Shown here piece by piece: positions 51,495-61,418 of a stretch of 64,000 nucleotides of DNA. Positions within the stretch are counted from its first letter, which is position 1; the number at the start of each line of letters is the position of its first letter. Source of the stretch: Nostoc sphaeroides (GTDB lineage Bacteria > Cyanobacteriota > Cyanobacteriia > Cyanobacteriales > Nostocaceae); NCBI RefSeq assembly GCF_003443655.1, contig NZ_CP031941.1, positions 1,421,501 to 1,485,500 of the forward strand. The letters run 5' to 3'. Both the position numbers and the translations under genes were made by a program. Below the pieces are notes generated by a model, which was not told the origin of the DNA, ran no database searches, and saw only the letters and a program-made list of their open reading frames with translations.

Positions 51495-51603
51495 ATCTGA
51501 AGAGATTAACCAGAATCCTAATGAACCGTGGTTAATGAGTGTCTTAACAGAGCGATCGCCAGTAAAATACTTGATATCAAAACTAACAGTAAAAAATTAT
51601 TTT

Positions 51604-52302
51604 ATGCTAAAAATTTCTAACCTCAACGTTTACTACGGCGAAAGCCATATTCTCCGCAATGTAGATTTAAGCGTACCATCTGGGCAAATGGTATGCCTAA
51701 TTGGACGCAATGGTGTAGGAAAAACCACCCTACTCAAAACAATTATGGGTTTACTCAAACCCCGCAGTGGTACTATTAATTTAGCTGAAGAATTAATCAA
51801 CTCAAAATCTCCCGACCAAAGGGCAAAGTTGGGAATTGGTTATGTCCCCCAAGGAAGAGAAATTATCCCCCGGTTGACAGTCAAAGAAAATCTGCTGCTG
51901 GGGTTAGAAGCTAGACGCAAACCAGTAAAAAAAGCAGAAATTCCCGAAGAAACTTTTAGCTTATTCCCGGTGTTAAAAACCATGCTTTCGCGGATGGGTG
52001 GTGATTTGAGTGGGGGACAGCAGCAACAATTAGCGATCGCTCGTGCTTTAATGGGAGAACCTCAATTACTCGTCTTAGATGAACCCACTGAAGGTATTCA
52101 ACCCTCCATCATCCTAGAAATTGAAGCCGCAGTCCGTCGCATCGTCGAAACCACAGGCATTTCTGTTTTATTGGTAGAGCAACATTTACACTTTGTCCGT
52201 CAGGCTGATTACTATTACGCCATGCAAAAAGGTGGTATTGTCGCCTCCGGTTCCACAGCCGAACTCAGCCAAGATGTGATTCAACGTTTTTTAGCTGTTT
52301 AA
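51604..52302 (+). CDS. urtE: urea ABC transporter ATPase UrtE
   Basis: This 232-residue LivF-type ATPase has Walker A GRNGVGKTT, Q-loop YVPQGREIIPRLTV, signature LSGGQQQQLAIARAL, Walker B LLVLDEPTEGIQPS and H-loop VEQHLHF. The start ATG 51604 (MLKISNLNVYYGESHILRNV) fits UrtE; the frame is open 69 bp upstream. It normally follows urtD directly. Here it is about 4.0 kb away, so it needs its own promoter or long read-through. Its 3' end overlaps the convergent gene by 38 bp. Confidence 0.95.
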   Translation: MLKISNLNVYYGESHILRNVDLSVPSGQMVCLIGRNGVGKTTLLKTIMGLLKPRSGTINLAEELINSKSPDQRAKLGIGYVPQGREIIPRLTVKENLLLGLEARRKPVKKAEIPEETFSLFPVLKTMLSRMGGDLSGGQQQQLAIARALMGEPQLLVLDEPTEGIQPSIILEIEAAVRRIVETTGISVLLVEQHLHFVRQADYYYAMQKGGIVASGSTAELSQDVIQRFLAV

Positions 52303-53005
52303 TTTTTGATATTTCTATATCAATTGTGTCAGTAGCAATCAAGTCTGCGGCTTCTTGTAAAAGCTCATGTTGTTCCTTTTGAATTGCTTCTAAGCGACTA
52401 GAAATTTCTGCTAATCGTTGTTGCTTATTTGGTTGAAAATTTTCAGGTAACAAAGCTGGCAGGTTATCAATTGTTTTAGTAGCTGTCATTCGTTGAACTG
52501 CAAAACTGCCAACTTTAGTTAAGGATAGAAAACTAACTTTAATCAAAGCCTGAAGCAATTTTAACGGAACTTGCAGTATTGACCAACTAGCTGTTTCAAT
52601 CAAGCGAACAATTGCTCTGATGATGCTCCAAATTAAAGCAAGTGCAAACAGCAAAATCACTATACTAATAATTGGGTGATTAGTAGCCCAACCTAGTATT
52701 TGAACTAATCTAAAAAATATCGGGTGTTGTGTCAGCCAATCACTTGCAGAAGATGCGATCGCATCTTTAACTGCTCCCGATGTTGTACTCTTAAATTTAT
52801 CAGCAGTTTGCCAAGTTTGTTCTAAGCTTGTCGTAACTGTATCAATTGCTTTATCAGTCGTTGTAGTTGCTGTTGCCTTTAAAGACTCCCCAACTTGTTG
52901 TGCTGAGTTACTTAGAGAGTTAACATTTTCACCGACAAAATCTTTCACGTTTTGTAAGCGTTGCAAAACTCCGTTAGATAAATGTATGTCTATTTGGGAA
53001 GCCAT
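52265..53005 (-). CDS. hypothetical membrane protein with amphipathic helices
   Basis: The 246-residue protein (ATG 53005; GTG 53017 is also possible) begins with Ser/Thr/Ala-rich amphipathic helices (VKDFVGENVNSLSNSAQQVGESLKATATTTTDKAIDTVTTSLEQTWQTAD). These resemble apolipoprotein- or LEA-like repeats. One strong membrane segment follows (PIISIVILLFALALIWSIIRAIV), and then a coiled C-terminus (RLAEISSRLEAIQKEQHELLQEAADLI). No family is firmly recognised. The convergent overlap with urtE is 38 bp. Confidence 0.7.
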   Translation of the reverse strand: MASQIDIHLSNGVLQRLQNVKDFVGENVNSLSNSAQQVGESLKATATTTTDKAIDTVTTSLEQTWQTADKFKSTTSGAVKDAIASSASDWLTQHPIFFRLVQILGWATNHPIISIVILLFALALIWSIIRAIVRLIETASWSILQVPLKLLQALIKVSFLSLTKVGSFAVQRMTATKTIDNLPALLPENFQPNKQQRLAEISSRLEAIQKEQHELLQEAADLIATDTIDIEISKIKQLKNVESHLG

Positions 53006-53153
53006 AAAATATTTCACCGAGGTTGAAATCTAACCCGCAACCCATCTTTGGTTGGGTAATATCTCCCAATGATAATTGCGTAGAAGATGGGCAGCAATAA
53101 TCTTCATAACCTAACCTAAAATCTAGGTTGTGTTAGGCGAAGCTGTAAGCATT

Positions 53154-53351
53154 GGTGTCAACTGAAGCTAGAAATAGCTTAACTGTTGGCTGACTCACCC
53201 GCCTGGAACTAAAGTTCCAGGCTAATAGCTAAAGTCTACTAAAAGTAGACTAAAGATTTTTTGGATTATTTAGTCATCTTTAGATGACTTTCGCTATTAG
53301 CAAGGAACTGAAGTTCCTTGCGGGACATGAGTTTTACGTTAAGTTGACAGG
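53154..53351. repeat. palindrome-rich dispersed repeat (GGTGTCAACT ends)
   Basis: The ends are ggtgtcaactgaagc and gttaagttgacagg. Inside are cctggaactaaagttccagg, agtctactaaaagtagact, agtcatctttagatgact and aaggaactgaagttcctt, each a separate hairpin. The element at 62780-63195 has the same order of hairpins but is split by further insertions. The element inside 6364-6551 shares the ends. Confidence 0.85.
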
Positions 53352-53395
53352 TATCAGCCGTAACGCACCAATTCGGTCGTTGAAACAGAAGATAG

Positions 53396-56038
53396 TTAAC
53401 CCAACGCGGACTTTAACTCACTTTCGGCTTGTTGCAACGCTTCTGGTAATTTACTCGCATCGCGTCCGCCTGCTTGGGCTAAGTTCGGTCTTCCACCGCC
53501 ACCGCCACCGCAGATTTTAGCGATCGCACCTACAAATTTACCAGCTTGCAAACCTTTTTTGTTCACTTCTGCACTAAAAGCTGCAACTATACTAACTTTC
53601 CCTTCTTCAGGAACAGAACCCAGCACCACTGCACCGTTACCGATTTTTTGCAGTAAGCGTTCGGCTGCGGTTTTCAATGATTCTGGATCAACGTCTTCTA
53701 ATTGAGCGACAATAATTTTAGAATCGCCTACGGTTTCGGCTGTTTGTAGCAAGCTATCAGATTTTGCGATCGCTAACTGTCCCTTCAAGGTTTCTAATTC
53801 CTTTTGGCTATTTTTCAGTTCGCTTTGCAGACTTGTGATTCTATCTGGTACTTCTTCGGGTTTAACTTTAAAGCGATCGCTCAAATCTTTAACTACTTTA
53901 TCCCGCAGATTGAGATAATCTAGGATTGCTGGCCCCGAAACAGCTTCAATCCGCCGCACCCCAGAAGCTACACCAGCTTCAGAAATAATTTTAAATACGC
54001 CAATTTCAGCCGTGTTACTCACATGAGTTCCACCGCACAGTTCCATTGAGACGTTGGGGAAGTCAATCACGCGCACTTCGTCACCGTATTTTTCGCCGAA
54101 CATCGCAACAGCACCCCTAGCTTTCGCCTCGGCTATTGGTAATACTTCTATATTCGCTGCATGTGCTTCAGCAATCCAAGTGTTCACCTGTTCTTCAATT
54201 TGTTGCACTTCCTCTGCTGTCAACGCACGAGGACAGTTGAAGTCAAAGCGCAACCTGTCAAAGGATACTAGGGAACCAGCTTGAGAGATGCTATCATCAA
54301 CAATTTTTTTCAAAGCTGCTTGCAATAGGTGCGTTGCGGTATGGTTAGCTTGGGCGCGACGGCGACAAGCCGGATCGATTTGGGCGGTTACATGATCGCC
54401 TACGCGCAGTGTACCGCGTTCGATGCGTCCGAAGTGAACAAAGAAATCAGATTCTTTTTTAACATCTTCCACCCGAACAACAATACCATCACCGGAGATA
54501 TAACCGCGATCGCCAATTTGTCCCCCAGATTCACCATAAAATGGCGTTTTATCAAGGACAATTTGCACCTCTGTCCCCGCTTCTGCTTCCTCTTGAGAAA
54601 CACCTTCTACCAAAATCGCTTCGACTTTTGCCGTCGCCGCCCATTGGGTATAGCCTAAAAACTCGGTGACTTGGATGTGTTCTGCCAATTTGTCGAGGGA
54701 ACCTTGCACAGTTAAATCGATGGTTTCATGTGCTGCTTTGGCGCGTTCCACCTGCTTTTGCATTTCGGCATCAAATCCCGCTTCATCGACTGTGAGATGA
54801 TTTTCTTCAGCAACTTCTTGAGTAAGTTCGAGGGGGAATCCGTAGGTGTCATAAAGGGTAAATGCACTTTCACCGCTAATTTGAGTTTCCCCTTGCTGTT
54901 TCACCTCTTGGATAATTTCTTCTAGGAGTTTTTCGCCTCTATCCAGAGTTCTGAGAAAATTCGATTCTTCCCGTTGCAACTCAGCTTTAATTGCTGCTTC
55001 CCGTTGGCGCACATTGGGGTAAGCTGATTCAGAAAGAGCGATCGCAGTTTCGGCAACTTGAGTAGTAAATTCGCCAGAAATCCCAATTAATCGCCCATGA
55101 CGCACCACGCGCCGAATTAACCGCCGCAGCACATAACCCCTTCCCACGTTGGAGGCGCGAATTTCATCGGCAATCATGTGGACAACAGAACGAACGTGAT
55201 CGCCAATAACTTTTAGAGAAACTTTGGTTTTCTCATCACTTTTGTGGTAATCAATGCCAGCAATTTGCGCTGCTGTTTGGATAATTGGAAAAATCAGGTC
55301 AGTTTCGTAGTTATTGGGCACTTTTTGGAGGATTTGCGCCATTCTCTCCAAACCCATGCCGGTGTCGATGTTCTTGTTTTGCAGTGGCGTTAAATTCCCG
55401 GAAGCATCCCGGTTATATTGCATGAAGACGAGGTTGTAAAACTCGATGAACCGGGAATCATCTTCTAAATCTATATTTTCGTCACCGCGTTCTGGGTGGA
55501 AGTCGTAATAAATTTCTGAACAAGGGCCACAAGGGCCAGTTGGGCCAGATACCCAAAAGTTATCGTCTTCGCCCAAGCGTTTAATTCTCGCTACCGGCAC
55601 ACCGATTTGATCGCGCCAAATGCCAAAGGCTTCATCATCTTCTTTAAAAACGCTGACGACGAGATTTTGAGGCGAGAAGCCAAAGACTTGTGTAGAGATT
55701 TCCCAACCCCAAGCGATCGCTTGTTCTTTAAAATAATCACCAAAGCTGAAATTGCCCAGCATCTCAAAAAATGTGTGATGCCGTTTAGTGCGTCCGACAT
55801 TTTCGATATCGTTGGTACGGATACACTTTTGTGAAGTTGTAGCCCGCTTAAATTCTGGTGTGCGCTGCCCTAAGAATATCGGCTTAAATGGTAGCATCCC
55901 CGCGATCGTCAGCAGCACGGTTGGGTCTTCTGGCACGAGGGAGGCACTTGGGAGAATTTGGTGATTCCGTTGTGCAAAGAAGTCGAGAAATATGTTGCGA
56001 ATTTCGTTACCGCTTAAGTACTGGGGATTTGAAGACAT
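53396..56038 (-). CDS. alaS: alanyl-tRNA synthetase
   Basis: The 880-residue class II synthetase charges tRNA(Ala) and edits Ser/Gly mischarging. The catalytic core has [32 protein letters not shown] and [12 protein letters not shown]. The editing domain has [12 protein letters not shown] and the zinc/His-Cys site [15 protein letters not shown]. The C-terminal C-Ala domain ends with the glycine-rich [19 protein letters not shown]. The length is normal. It stands alone, and a repeat block precedes the next gene. Confidence 0.97.
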   Translation of the reverse strand: MSSNPQYLSGNEIRNIFLDFFAQRNHQILPSASLVPEDPTVLLTIAGMLPFKPIFLGQRTPEFKRATTSQKCIRTNDIENVGRTKRHHTFFEMLGNFSFGDYFKEQAIAWGWEISTQVFGFSPQNLVVSVFKEDDEAFGIWRDQIGVPVARIKRLGEDDNFWVSGPTGPCGPCSEIYYDFHPERGDENIDLEDDSRFIEFYNLVFMQYNRDASGNLTPLQNKNIDTGMGLERMAQILQKVPNNYETDLIFPIIQTAAQIAGIDYHKSDEKTKVSLKVIGDHVRSVVHMIADEIRASNVGRGYVLRRLIRRVVRHGRLIGISGEFTTQVAETAIALSESAYPNVRQREAAIKAELQREESNFLRTLDRGEKLLEEIIQEVKQQGETQISGESAFTLYDTYGFPLELTQEVAEENHLTVDEAGFDAEMQKQVERAKAAHETIDLTVQGSLDKLAEHIQVTEFLGYTQWAATAKVEAILVEGVSQEEAEAGTEVQIVLDKTPFYGESGGQIGDRGYISGDGIVVRVEDVKKESDFFVHFGRIERGTLRVGDHVTAQIDPACRRRAQANHTATHLLQAALKKIVDDSISQAGSLVSFDRLRFDFNCPRALTAEEVQQIEEQVNTWIAEAHAANIEVLPIAEAKARGAVAMFGEKYGDEVRVIDFPNVSMELCGGTHVSNTAEIGVFKIISEAGVASGVRRIEAVSGPAILDYLNLRDKVVKDLSDRFKVKPEEVPDRITSLQSELKNSQKELETLKGQLAIAKSDSLLQTAETVGDSKIIVAQLEDVDPESLKTAAERLLQKIGNGAVVLGSVPEEGKVSIVAAFSAEVNKKGLQAGKFVGAIAKICGGGGGGRPNLAQAGGRDASKLPEALQQAESELKSALG

Positions 56039-56303
56039 AGGTATTTTTAACTTTAGACTTGGGCGTAGCGGCAGTAGATAGATGTATTTTCATAAATAGC
56101 TTTATATATTCTTGCATTTTGTTTCATATTACTGCCAACAAATTGTGCCAGTCGATGAGCAATATCCAGTGATTAGGACGCTTTTACACCATAACCCGAC
56201 TCTGGCAGAATGCGCGTAGGCGTAGCCCGTCGTAGACATCGCATTTTGGTCTTTAAGATTAATCCTTAAGAAATACTTTAAAATTCCCATACTAGGGTAA
56301 CAA

Positions 56304-56793
56304 ATAGCACTAAAACTGAAAGTATCAAATATTGCTTGTGAGGGATGTGCAGAAATACTGACTAAATCCATCACTTTATAGAACCTGAGGCGAAGATGGA
56401 TATCGATGTTAGGGAACTCCAAAAAATAAATTATTCCACATTAAAGTCGTTGACTGTTGACTGTTGACTGTTGACTGAAAACTCGTGAACCGTCAACGGT
56501 CAACAGTGAACAATAGCAAAAGTCGTTGACAGTTTACAGTTGACAGTTGACTGAAAACTCGTGAACCGTCAACGGTCAACAGTGAACAATAGCAAAAGTC
56601 GTTGACAGTTTACAGTTGACAGTTGACTGGAAACTCGTGAACCGTCAACGGTCAACAGTGAACAATAGCAATGGAATATTTTTTTACTTGGAAGTCCCTT
56701 AATGCTAAAACTGTCACATTGGAATCCGCAGCTTCTGAGGAGTCAATCAAACAGGTAATTGTTACTGCTGGTTATGCTGTTAAGGGTTATTGA
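56304..56793 (+). pseudogene. HMA-type metallochaperone gene, MITE-split and frameshifted
   Basis: Residues ALKLKVSNIACEGCAEILTKSIT contain the CxxC metal site of a heavy-metal-associated (copper-chaperone-like) domain. A one-base deletion near 56372 shifts the frame; the next frame reads FIEPEAKMDIDV up to 56410. After the 287-bp element the frame resumes NAKTVTLESAASEESIKQVIVTAGYAVKGY and stops at 56793. Removing 290 bp restores DIDVNAKTV. The position expected for the ATG start is ATA (56304). The gene thus has up to three lesions and is dead. Confidence 0.85.
56412..56698. mobile_element. 287-bp MITE-like element with TTA duplication and internal triplication
   Basis: GGGAACTCC...GGAAGTCCC ends are flanked by TTA at 56409-56411 and 56699-56701. 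The core module (gtcgttgac...ctcgtgaaccgtcaacggtcaacagtgaacaatagca) occurs three times here, but only once in the related copies at 35237 and 59749. Expansion therefore happened inside the element. Confidence 0.92.
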
Positions 56794-57721
56794 TCAGGTT
56801 CTAGCTTTTCACAGAAGTTGAGATTTTCATATTTTAGGGTACGCTAACAAAATTTTTCATATTTTTTCCGCCCTTTCTACGGGCGGAATTGAACTAAATT
56901 CCCCACATTAGGGGTAGGTTTTAACATAAACTCTTTTATTTAGCTTTGTTTTCTAGATTTATGAGGTTGCGGCAAACAAAAGAAGATGTGAATTAAGTAA
57001 ATAAACAAACAAACACAGCAAAAGTGTAGACAGAAACCTTTTGTTTCTCCTACTAACACATTGTGGAACTTCACTTAAACTGTGAATTTTTAGGGTAAAA
57101 ATTCAATCTTTAATTGTAGCGTAGGTTAGTGCTATAAAGCTACTCGGCTTAGTAGTGGTGACTTTTGCTGTCTATTTGATTCGCCGTTTTCTTGCAATTA
57201 AACCCCTACCTTGATAGTTAATAAAAGCCTATTCTTTAAAGAAAAAGGCTTAACTCGTGTTTGGTTAATAACATTTCTCATTCAAAGAAAAAGTTTGGGT
57301 TTTTATAATTAAAGAAAAATTATAATTTCTTTATTTTTCTTTAATCAAATAAAATTTGCCGCTTAATGTGAGAGTTATTACAAAGTATTTATTTTGGTAA
57401 TTATTTGAGGAAAATAACAGTTAACCAACTACATAAGCGGTGTTATAATTGTAAACAATTTTCAGTATTTTTACTGTTTTAAAAAAATTATGTAAAGAAG
57501 ACATTGGTTGATTATAAGAGGAGGTTTCAGAAACTGTAGTAGTAAATATAAAGTCTGGAAATGAGATTAGAATTGGAAAGATATTGTAAATTCGGCGTCA
57601 AAAAAATAATATATGAGCAACTATAAGTCAACCACAAAAATCATCTTTGGTATTAGGCAACAAGAACAGTAAGTGACTCAAGTTAATCTCTTTAAAGTTA
57701 AATAGGATAAAAAATAAAGCA
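56794..57721. other. 928-bp gap without a recognisable gene
   Basis: The region is very A+T-rich. It contains one G+C-rich hairpin (CCGCCC-tttctac-GGGCGG, 56868-56886) with no T run on its 3' side, and no open frame with family features. It may hold promoters for the downstream diguanylate cyclase gene, but I see no clear site. Confidence 0.6.
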
Positions 57722-58745
57722 ATGGATATTTCTATTTTGGTCTTTGGAAAAAATAACTTTATCGCCACACTTCCAGATCAGATCCTTTATGCGATGGCTT
57801 CTAGTGTAGAAATTATACACAATCTGAATCAGGCAGTGTCCCGGATTCAAATGACACCCCCTGATATAATACTTGTGCAGGCTAGTCAGGATGGCAGTAT
57901 AAAACTTTGCAGTTGGTTGAAAGACCAGACAAAACTATCCTCGATATACTGTATTCTCCTCGAGGATCGTCCAGAGCAGCTTGCTGATAGAAATAAGGGT
58001 TGGCACAGGGAATTAGAGATGACTGCTGCGGCATTAAAGCAAGGAGCCGATGCTTATATTTGGCATGTTATTGATGAAAAAATAGACCATAGCTTGACAG
58101 AATTGACTGCCAATCATGGACTAATACTTGCTCAATTGACTGTTGGCTTGCGAAAAGCCCAAAAATACCGAGATTTGATTCGGACAAATGATATGTTATC
58201 AGCGATCGCCTTAGCCGATTCGTTGACAGAATTAAATAATCGTCGTGCTTTAGAATGGGACTTACCCAGGCAAATAAAAAAAGCTAGAACTCAAAAGACT
58301 CCCATGAGTTTGATTATTCTAGATGTAGATCATTTCAAAAAAGTTAATGATACTCACGGGCATTTAATAGGCGATTCGCGTCTTGCAACTACTATGTAAG
58401 CGTCTGCGACACAATCTGCGCTGTCAAGACACAGCATTTCGCTATGGTGGCGAAGAATTTGTGATTATTTTGGCTAACACTACCGGTGAGGAAGCACTAG
58501 TTGTCGCCCGTCGTCTTAATCGGGTAGTCTGCGAGGAACCATTTTCAATCAGTAATAAATTGACAATTAATGTCACCATTAGTCTAGGCATAGGCTGTTT
58601 ACAAGCTGAGGATGATGAGCAAGGAGTAAGTTTGTTGCATCATGCCGATCAATGCTTGCTACAAGCTAAAACTACTGGACGTAATCGGGTTATTGCCTCG
58701 AACTATTTATCTCATATCCCACATCTAAATGCTGTTTCTTCTTAA
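57722..58745 (+). pseudogene. GGDEF diguanylate cyclase with single-base frameshift
   Basis: The first frame encodes a receiver-like domain without a clear phospho-acceptor Asp (PDIILVQASQDGS) and the start of a GGDEF domain (ADSLTELNNRRALEWDLPRQI, LIILDVDHFKKVNDTHGHLIGD). The frame then shifts. The second frame continues LQLLCKRLRHNLRCQDTAFRYGGEEFVIIL to 58745, with catalytic GGEEF and the inhibitory RxxD both intact. Removing one T at 58375-58376 changes GCGATTCGC back to GCGATCGC (a HIP1 octamer) and joins the frames into about 341 residues. It is either a true null mutation or a sequencing error. Confidence 0.9.
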
Positions 58746-58751
58746 AATTGG

Positions 58752-58810
58752 GCATTAGTCATTAGTCATTTGTCATTTGTCATTTGTCATTAGTCATTTG
58801 TCATTAATTA
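58752..58810. repeat. CATTAGT/CATTTGT heptanucleotide tandem repeat
   Basis: About eight 7-bp units alternate CATTAGT and CATTTGT directly after the diguanylate cyclase stop. It belongs to the same class of 7-bp tandem repeats as 15697 and 22010, but with a different unit. Confidence 0.8.
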
Positions 58811-58850
58811 TTCTTCCCCTGCTCTCCCTGCTCCCTCATCCCCCACTCTT

Positions 58851-58901
58851 GTACAGACGCGATTAATCGCGTCTCTCTTGTACGCGATTAATCGCGTCTC
58901 C
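58851..58901. repeat. two GACGCGATTAATCGCGTC palindromes
   Basis: gtacagacgcgattaatcgcgtctct and tacgcgattaatcgcgtctc are adjacent copies of one palindrome, and the stop codon of the M41-like gene lies in the first. Related copies are at 32093 and 60419. Confidence 0.8.
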
Positions 58902-59564
58902 TAACTGGGCATGACAATCTTCTACCGAAGTGCGTTGTCGCATGGCATTAACTAAAGCCTCATAACTAGGCCAATTTTCTTGCAGTAGGGTTTTTGCCTG
59001 GAGGGTATGAAACCGTAGTTTCTGCTGATAAACTGATTCAGAAAAGCCCAAAATTGTCAAGACTCCTATCAGCTTATTTTTATCATCGCCTCCCCCTTCA
59101 GCATTATTAAAAACTAGGGTTTCAGCAGCAATACCCGCCATCCAAACAGTGCAGTAGCGGTCTAGCATTTGGGCACTGATTTTACCCACTTCTAGTTGAG
59201 ATGCTAATTCGCCATCATTAAAGCTAACGCCACCTTGCCCAGGTTGCCCATGTTTCCAGGCTTCCCAAGCGCTTAGAGTGTAGCCGGTAACGGGAATACC
59301 TAACAGGTAAGCAACCAAGAAATGCCCTGCTTCGTGATGGACGATGCGATCGCGGTGTTCACTTGAAAAACCAGCAATCCAATCTAAAAAGATAGTACCA
59401 CCCTTGCCTTGCAAGCTAAAACTGTCAAAAGTGGCTATTCCCAAAATAGCGAAGGTAGCGATCGCTGGTACTGCTGGTGATAAATTCAATAATGGCCCCA
59501 GCAGTACCGATAGGGTCATCAGAAAGATAGATATTGCAACTAAATTTAGGCTAGTCTGGCTCAT
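58863..59564 (-). CDS. M41-like (FtsH-type) membrane zinc peptidase without AAA domain
   Basis: The 233-residue protein has two hydrophobic segments (about residues 8-27 and 33-47) and then the zinc motif HHEAGH (residues 76-81) in RDRIVHHEAGHFLVAYLLGIP. A Gly/Asp-rich EGGGDDKNKL segment could supply the third ligand. It looks like an FtsH peptidase domain without ATPase, a type found in cyanobacteria and plastids. The C-terminal residues DAINRVQERRD are encoded by palindromic repeats, so the native C-terminus was replaced. Function is inferred only from the motif. Confidence 0.82.
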   Translation of the reverse strand: MSQTSLNLVAISIFLMTLSVLLGPLLNLSPAVPAIATFAILGIATFDSFSLQGKGGTIFLDWIAGFSSEHRDRIVHHEAGHFLVAYLLGIPVTGYTLSAWEAWKHGQPGQGGVSFNDGELASQLEVGKISAQMLDRYCTVWMAGIAAETLVFNNAEGGGDDKNKLIGVLTILGFSESVYQQKLRFHTLQAKTLLQENWPSYEALVNAMRQRTSVEDCHAQLGDAINRVQERRD

Positions 59565-59748
59565 TGAGAGAATTCTTTACAATCTGCTTAATCTCTCTTT
59601 ATTATCAGGCGATTGCACAGGTTTTGTATCAAGGTGGTTGTAGCGATCGCCTAATTTTTTCATCTTACACCTAATTAAACTACTGGCTTCAGAACAGATG
59701 TTTTCTCTATCACTAGAATGATGGCTGCTTTTCCAGTCGCAGACATAA

Positions 59749-59876
59749 GGGAACTCCAAAAAATAAATTATTCCACATTCAAGTCGTTGACTGTTGAATG
59801 TTGACTGAAAAATCGTGAACCGTCAACGGTCAACAGTGAACAATAGCAATGGAATATTTTTTTACTTGGAAGTCCC
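59749..59876. mobile_element. 128-bp MITE-like element, GGGAACTCC family, TAA duplication
   Basis: It has the same ends and centre as the copy at 35237, flanked by TAA at 59746-59748 and 59877-59879. It lies 44 bp upstream of the DUF2945 gene start and may affect its promoter. Confidence 0.85.
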
Positions 59877-59920
59877 TAATGTGACGTTAGTAGGTATAAA
59901 ACATCCAACAGGAGATAAAT

Positions 59921-60136
59921 GTGGCTGAACAATTTAAAAAGGGCGATCGGGTTGAATGGAACACTTCACAAGGCAAGACAACTGGCAAAATATTAAAGAA
60001 ACTTACTTCGACTACAGATATTAAAGAACACCATATTGCTGCAAATGAAGATAACCCTGAGTACTTAGTTGAAAGCGATCGCACAGGAAAACAAGCTGCT
60101 CACAAGCCTGATACTCTGAAAAAAATAGAGGAGTAA
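59921..60136 (+). CDS. DUF2945 (HVA1/TUDOR-like) small protein
   Basis: The 71-residue protein starts with GTG 59921 after AGGAGATAAAT. The sequence FKKGDRVEWNTSQGKTTGKILKKLTSTTDI ... PEYLVESDRTGKQAAHKPDTLKKI matches the DUF2945 family, a small beta-barrel often linked to stress genes. No function is proved. It is probably cytoplasmic. Confidence 0.88.
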   Translation: MAEQFKKGDRVEWNTSQGKTTGKILKKLTSTTDIKEHHIAANEDNPEYLVESDRTGKQAAHKPDTLKKIEE

Positions 60137-60564
60137 TGTTAGGAAAAACTATAGTATAAAAAGTAAGAAAGGTGGGAAAAGTAGGATGTTTTTTATTCCT
60201 ACTTGATTATCAATTTATTACACGCTATTTTGATATTTAAGTACAGTTCTTTAAAGGAAGTTTGGGGTAATGTAAAAAAGCTGCTGAGATTTTTAGCTCG
60301 AAAAACTTAAAACTAAATAGGGAATTGGAGTTAAAAAAATATACTTTTTTAACTCCTTTTATAGCGATACTTAAATTAAACTCACCTTTAGGGGCATTTT
60401 CAACAGCAACACATCCTTAAGACGCGATGAATCGCGTCTCTACAAATGGTCTATTTGTCGCATTCTTTTTTCAAATTTGTGTAATTTGTAACTGTCAATA
60501 TTTTGTCAAAACCCTTAATAGTTATGAGGAAAATGGCGGAAAACAACAGTTTGCTGATTTTACC
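60137..60564. other. 428-bp gap without a recognisable gene
   Basis: The stretch is A+T-rich, with tracts of A and T around 60330-60360. One GACGCGATGAATCGCGTCTC palindrome lies at 60419-60442. Open frames here lack start signals and family features. Confidence 0.6.
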
Positions 60565-61407
60565 TCAATCGGGAATTTTAACTTCAGGATTGTGCAATTG
60601 ATAGCAGATAGCTTTGTCAAATAAAACCCGCTTGAATGATTCATCAAGGTTGATAGTCGTCTCACCACTACCAAGAAAAAAATAGCCATCTGGACTTAAT
60701 TGCTGCTTGATATTTTTTAGCAAGGCTTTCTTGGTAACAACATCAAAGTAGATTAAAACATTCCGTAAAAAGATAACGTCAAATTGCGGCAGAGATGACC
60801 AAGATTGCAAAAGATTTAACTGACGAAAATCAACCATCTGGCGGATTTGTTCTTTTATTTGCCAGTCATTATCTAGTTTTTGAAAGTAGCGATCGCGAAT
60901 ATTTGTAGGGAGTCCACGATTGATTTCAAGCTGGTTATAATGCCCCTCGCGGGCCCGCGCTAAAACCTTAGTAGAAAAATCAGTCGCAATTAAATTTACA
61001 GACCAATTACTAAGCATGGGAAAATGTTCATTAATTAGTATGGCGATGCTATAAGGTTCTTGTCCATTAGAGCAAGCAGCACACCAAATATTGAGCGATC
61101 GCTCACTTTCTCGTTGTTTAATTAACTCTGGTAGTATGTATTTTTTCAGTGCTTCAAAAGGGTGGCTATCACGGAAGAATGAAGTTTCGTTAGTGACTAG
61201 CGCCTCGATTGTCTGGGCATGAAGACTATTAAACGGCTGAGTTCGCAAGTAAGTCACTAAATCAGCGATCGAAGCAAATCCTGCCGATTCGACAATTGGC
61301 TGCAAATGTAACTCTGCTAAATAAGTTTTATCACCAAACAACACAACTGCTGAATGATGATGAACTAATTCCCGAAGATACTCAAAATCAGTGCTGCTTA
61401 CACCCAT
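60565..61407 (-). CDS. cheR: chemotaxis methyltransferase CheR
   Basis: CheR methylates glutamates on methyl-accepting chemotaxis proteins. The 280-residue protein has the N-terminal helical domain (FEYLRELVHHHSAVVL) and the methyltransferase core: VTNETSFFRDSHPFEAL, IWCAACSNGQEPYSIAI (SAM site), LIATDFSTKVLARAREG and FLRNVLIYFD. It is downstream of cheB with an 11-bp gap, so the two are co-transcribed and give opposite adaptation reactions. In cyanobacteria such clusters often control pilus-based gliding or phototaxis. Confidence 0.95.
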   Translation of the reverse strand: MGVSSTDFEYLRELVHHHSAVVLFGDKTYLAELHLQPIVESAGFASIADLVTYLRTQPFNSLHAQTIEALVTNETSFFRDSHPFEALKKYILPELIKQRESERSLNIWCAACSNGQEPYSIAILINEHFPMLSNWSVNLIATDFSTKVLARAREGHYNQLEINRGLPTNIRDRYFQKLDNDWQIKEQIRQMVDFRQLNLLQSWSSLPQFDVIFLRNVLIYFDVVTKKALLKNIKQQLSPDGYFFLGSGETTINLDESFKRVLFDKAICYQLHNPEVKIPD

Positions 61408-61418
61408 AATCTGTTTAA

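Noticed and set aside
56129..56422. 97-codon minus-strand open frame after alaS
   Set aside because: It overlaps the plus-strand metallochaperone remnant, which has a CxxC motif and restored frame, and it includes dispersed repeat DNA (gcgtaggcgtagccc).
56868..56886. CCGCCC...GGGCGG hairpin as a terminator
   Set aside because: No T run follows on the plus strand, and on the minus strand the 3' side is A-rich, so it does not fit an intrinsic terminator in either direction.
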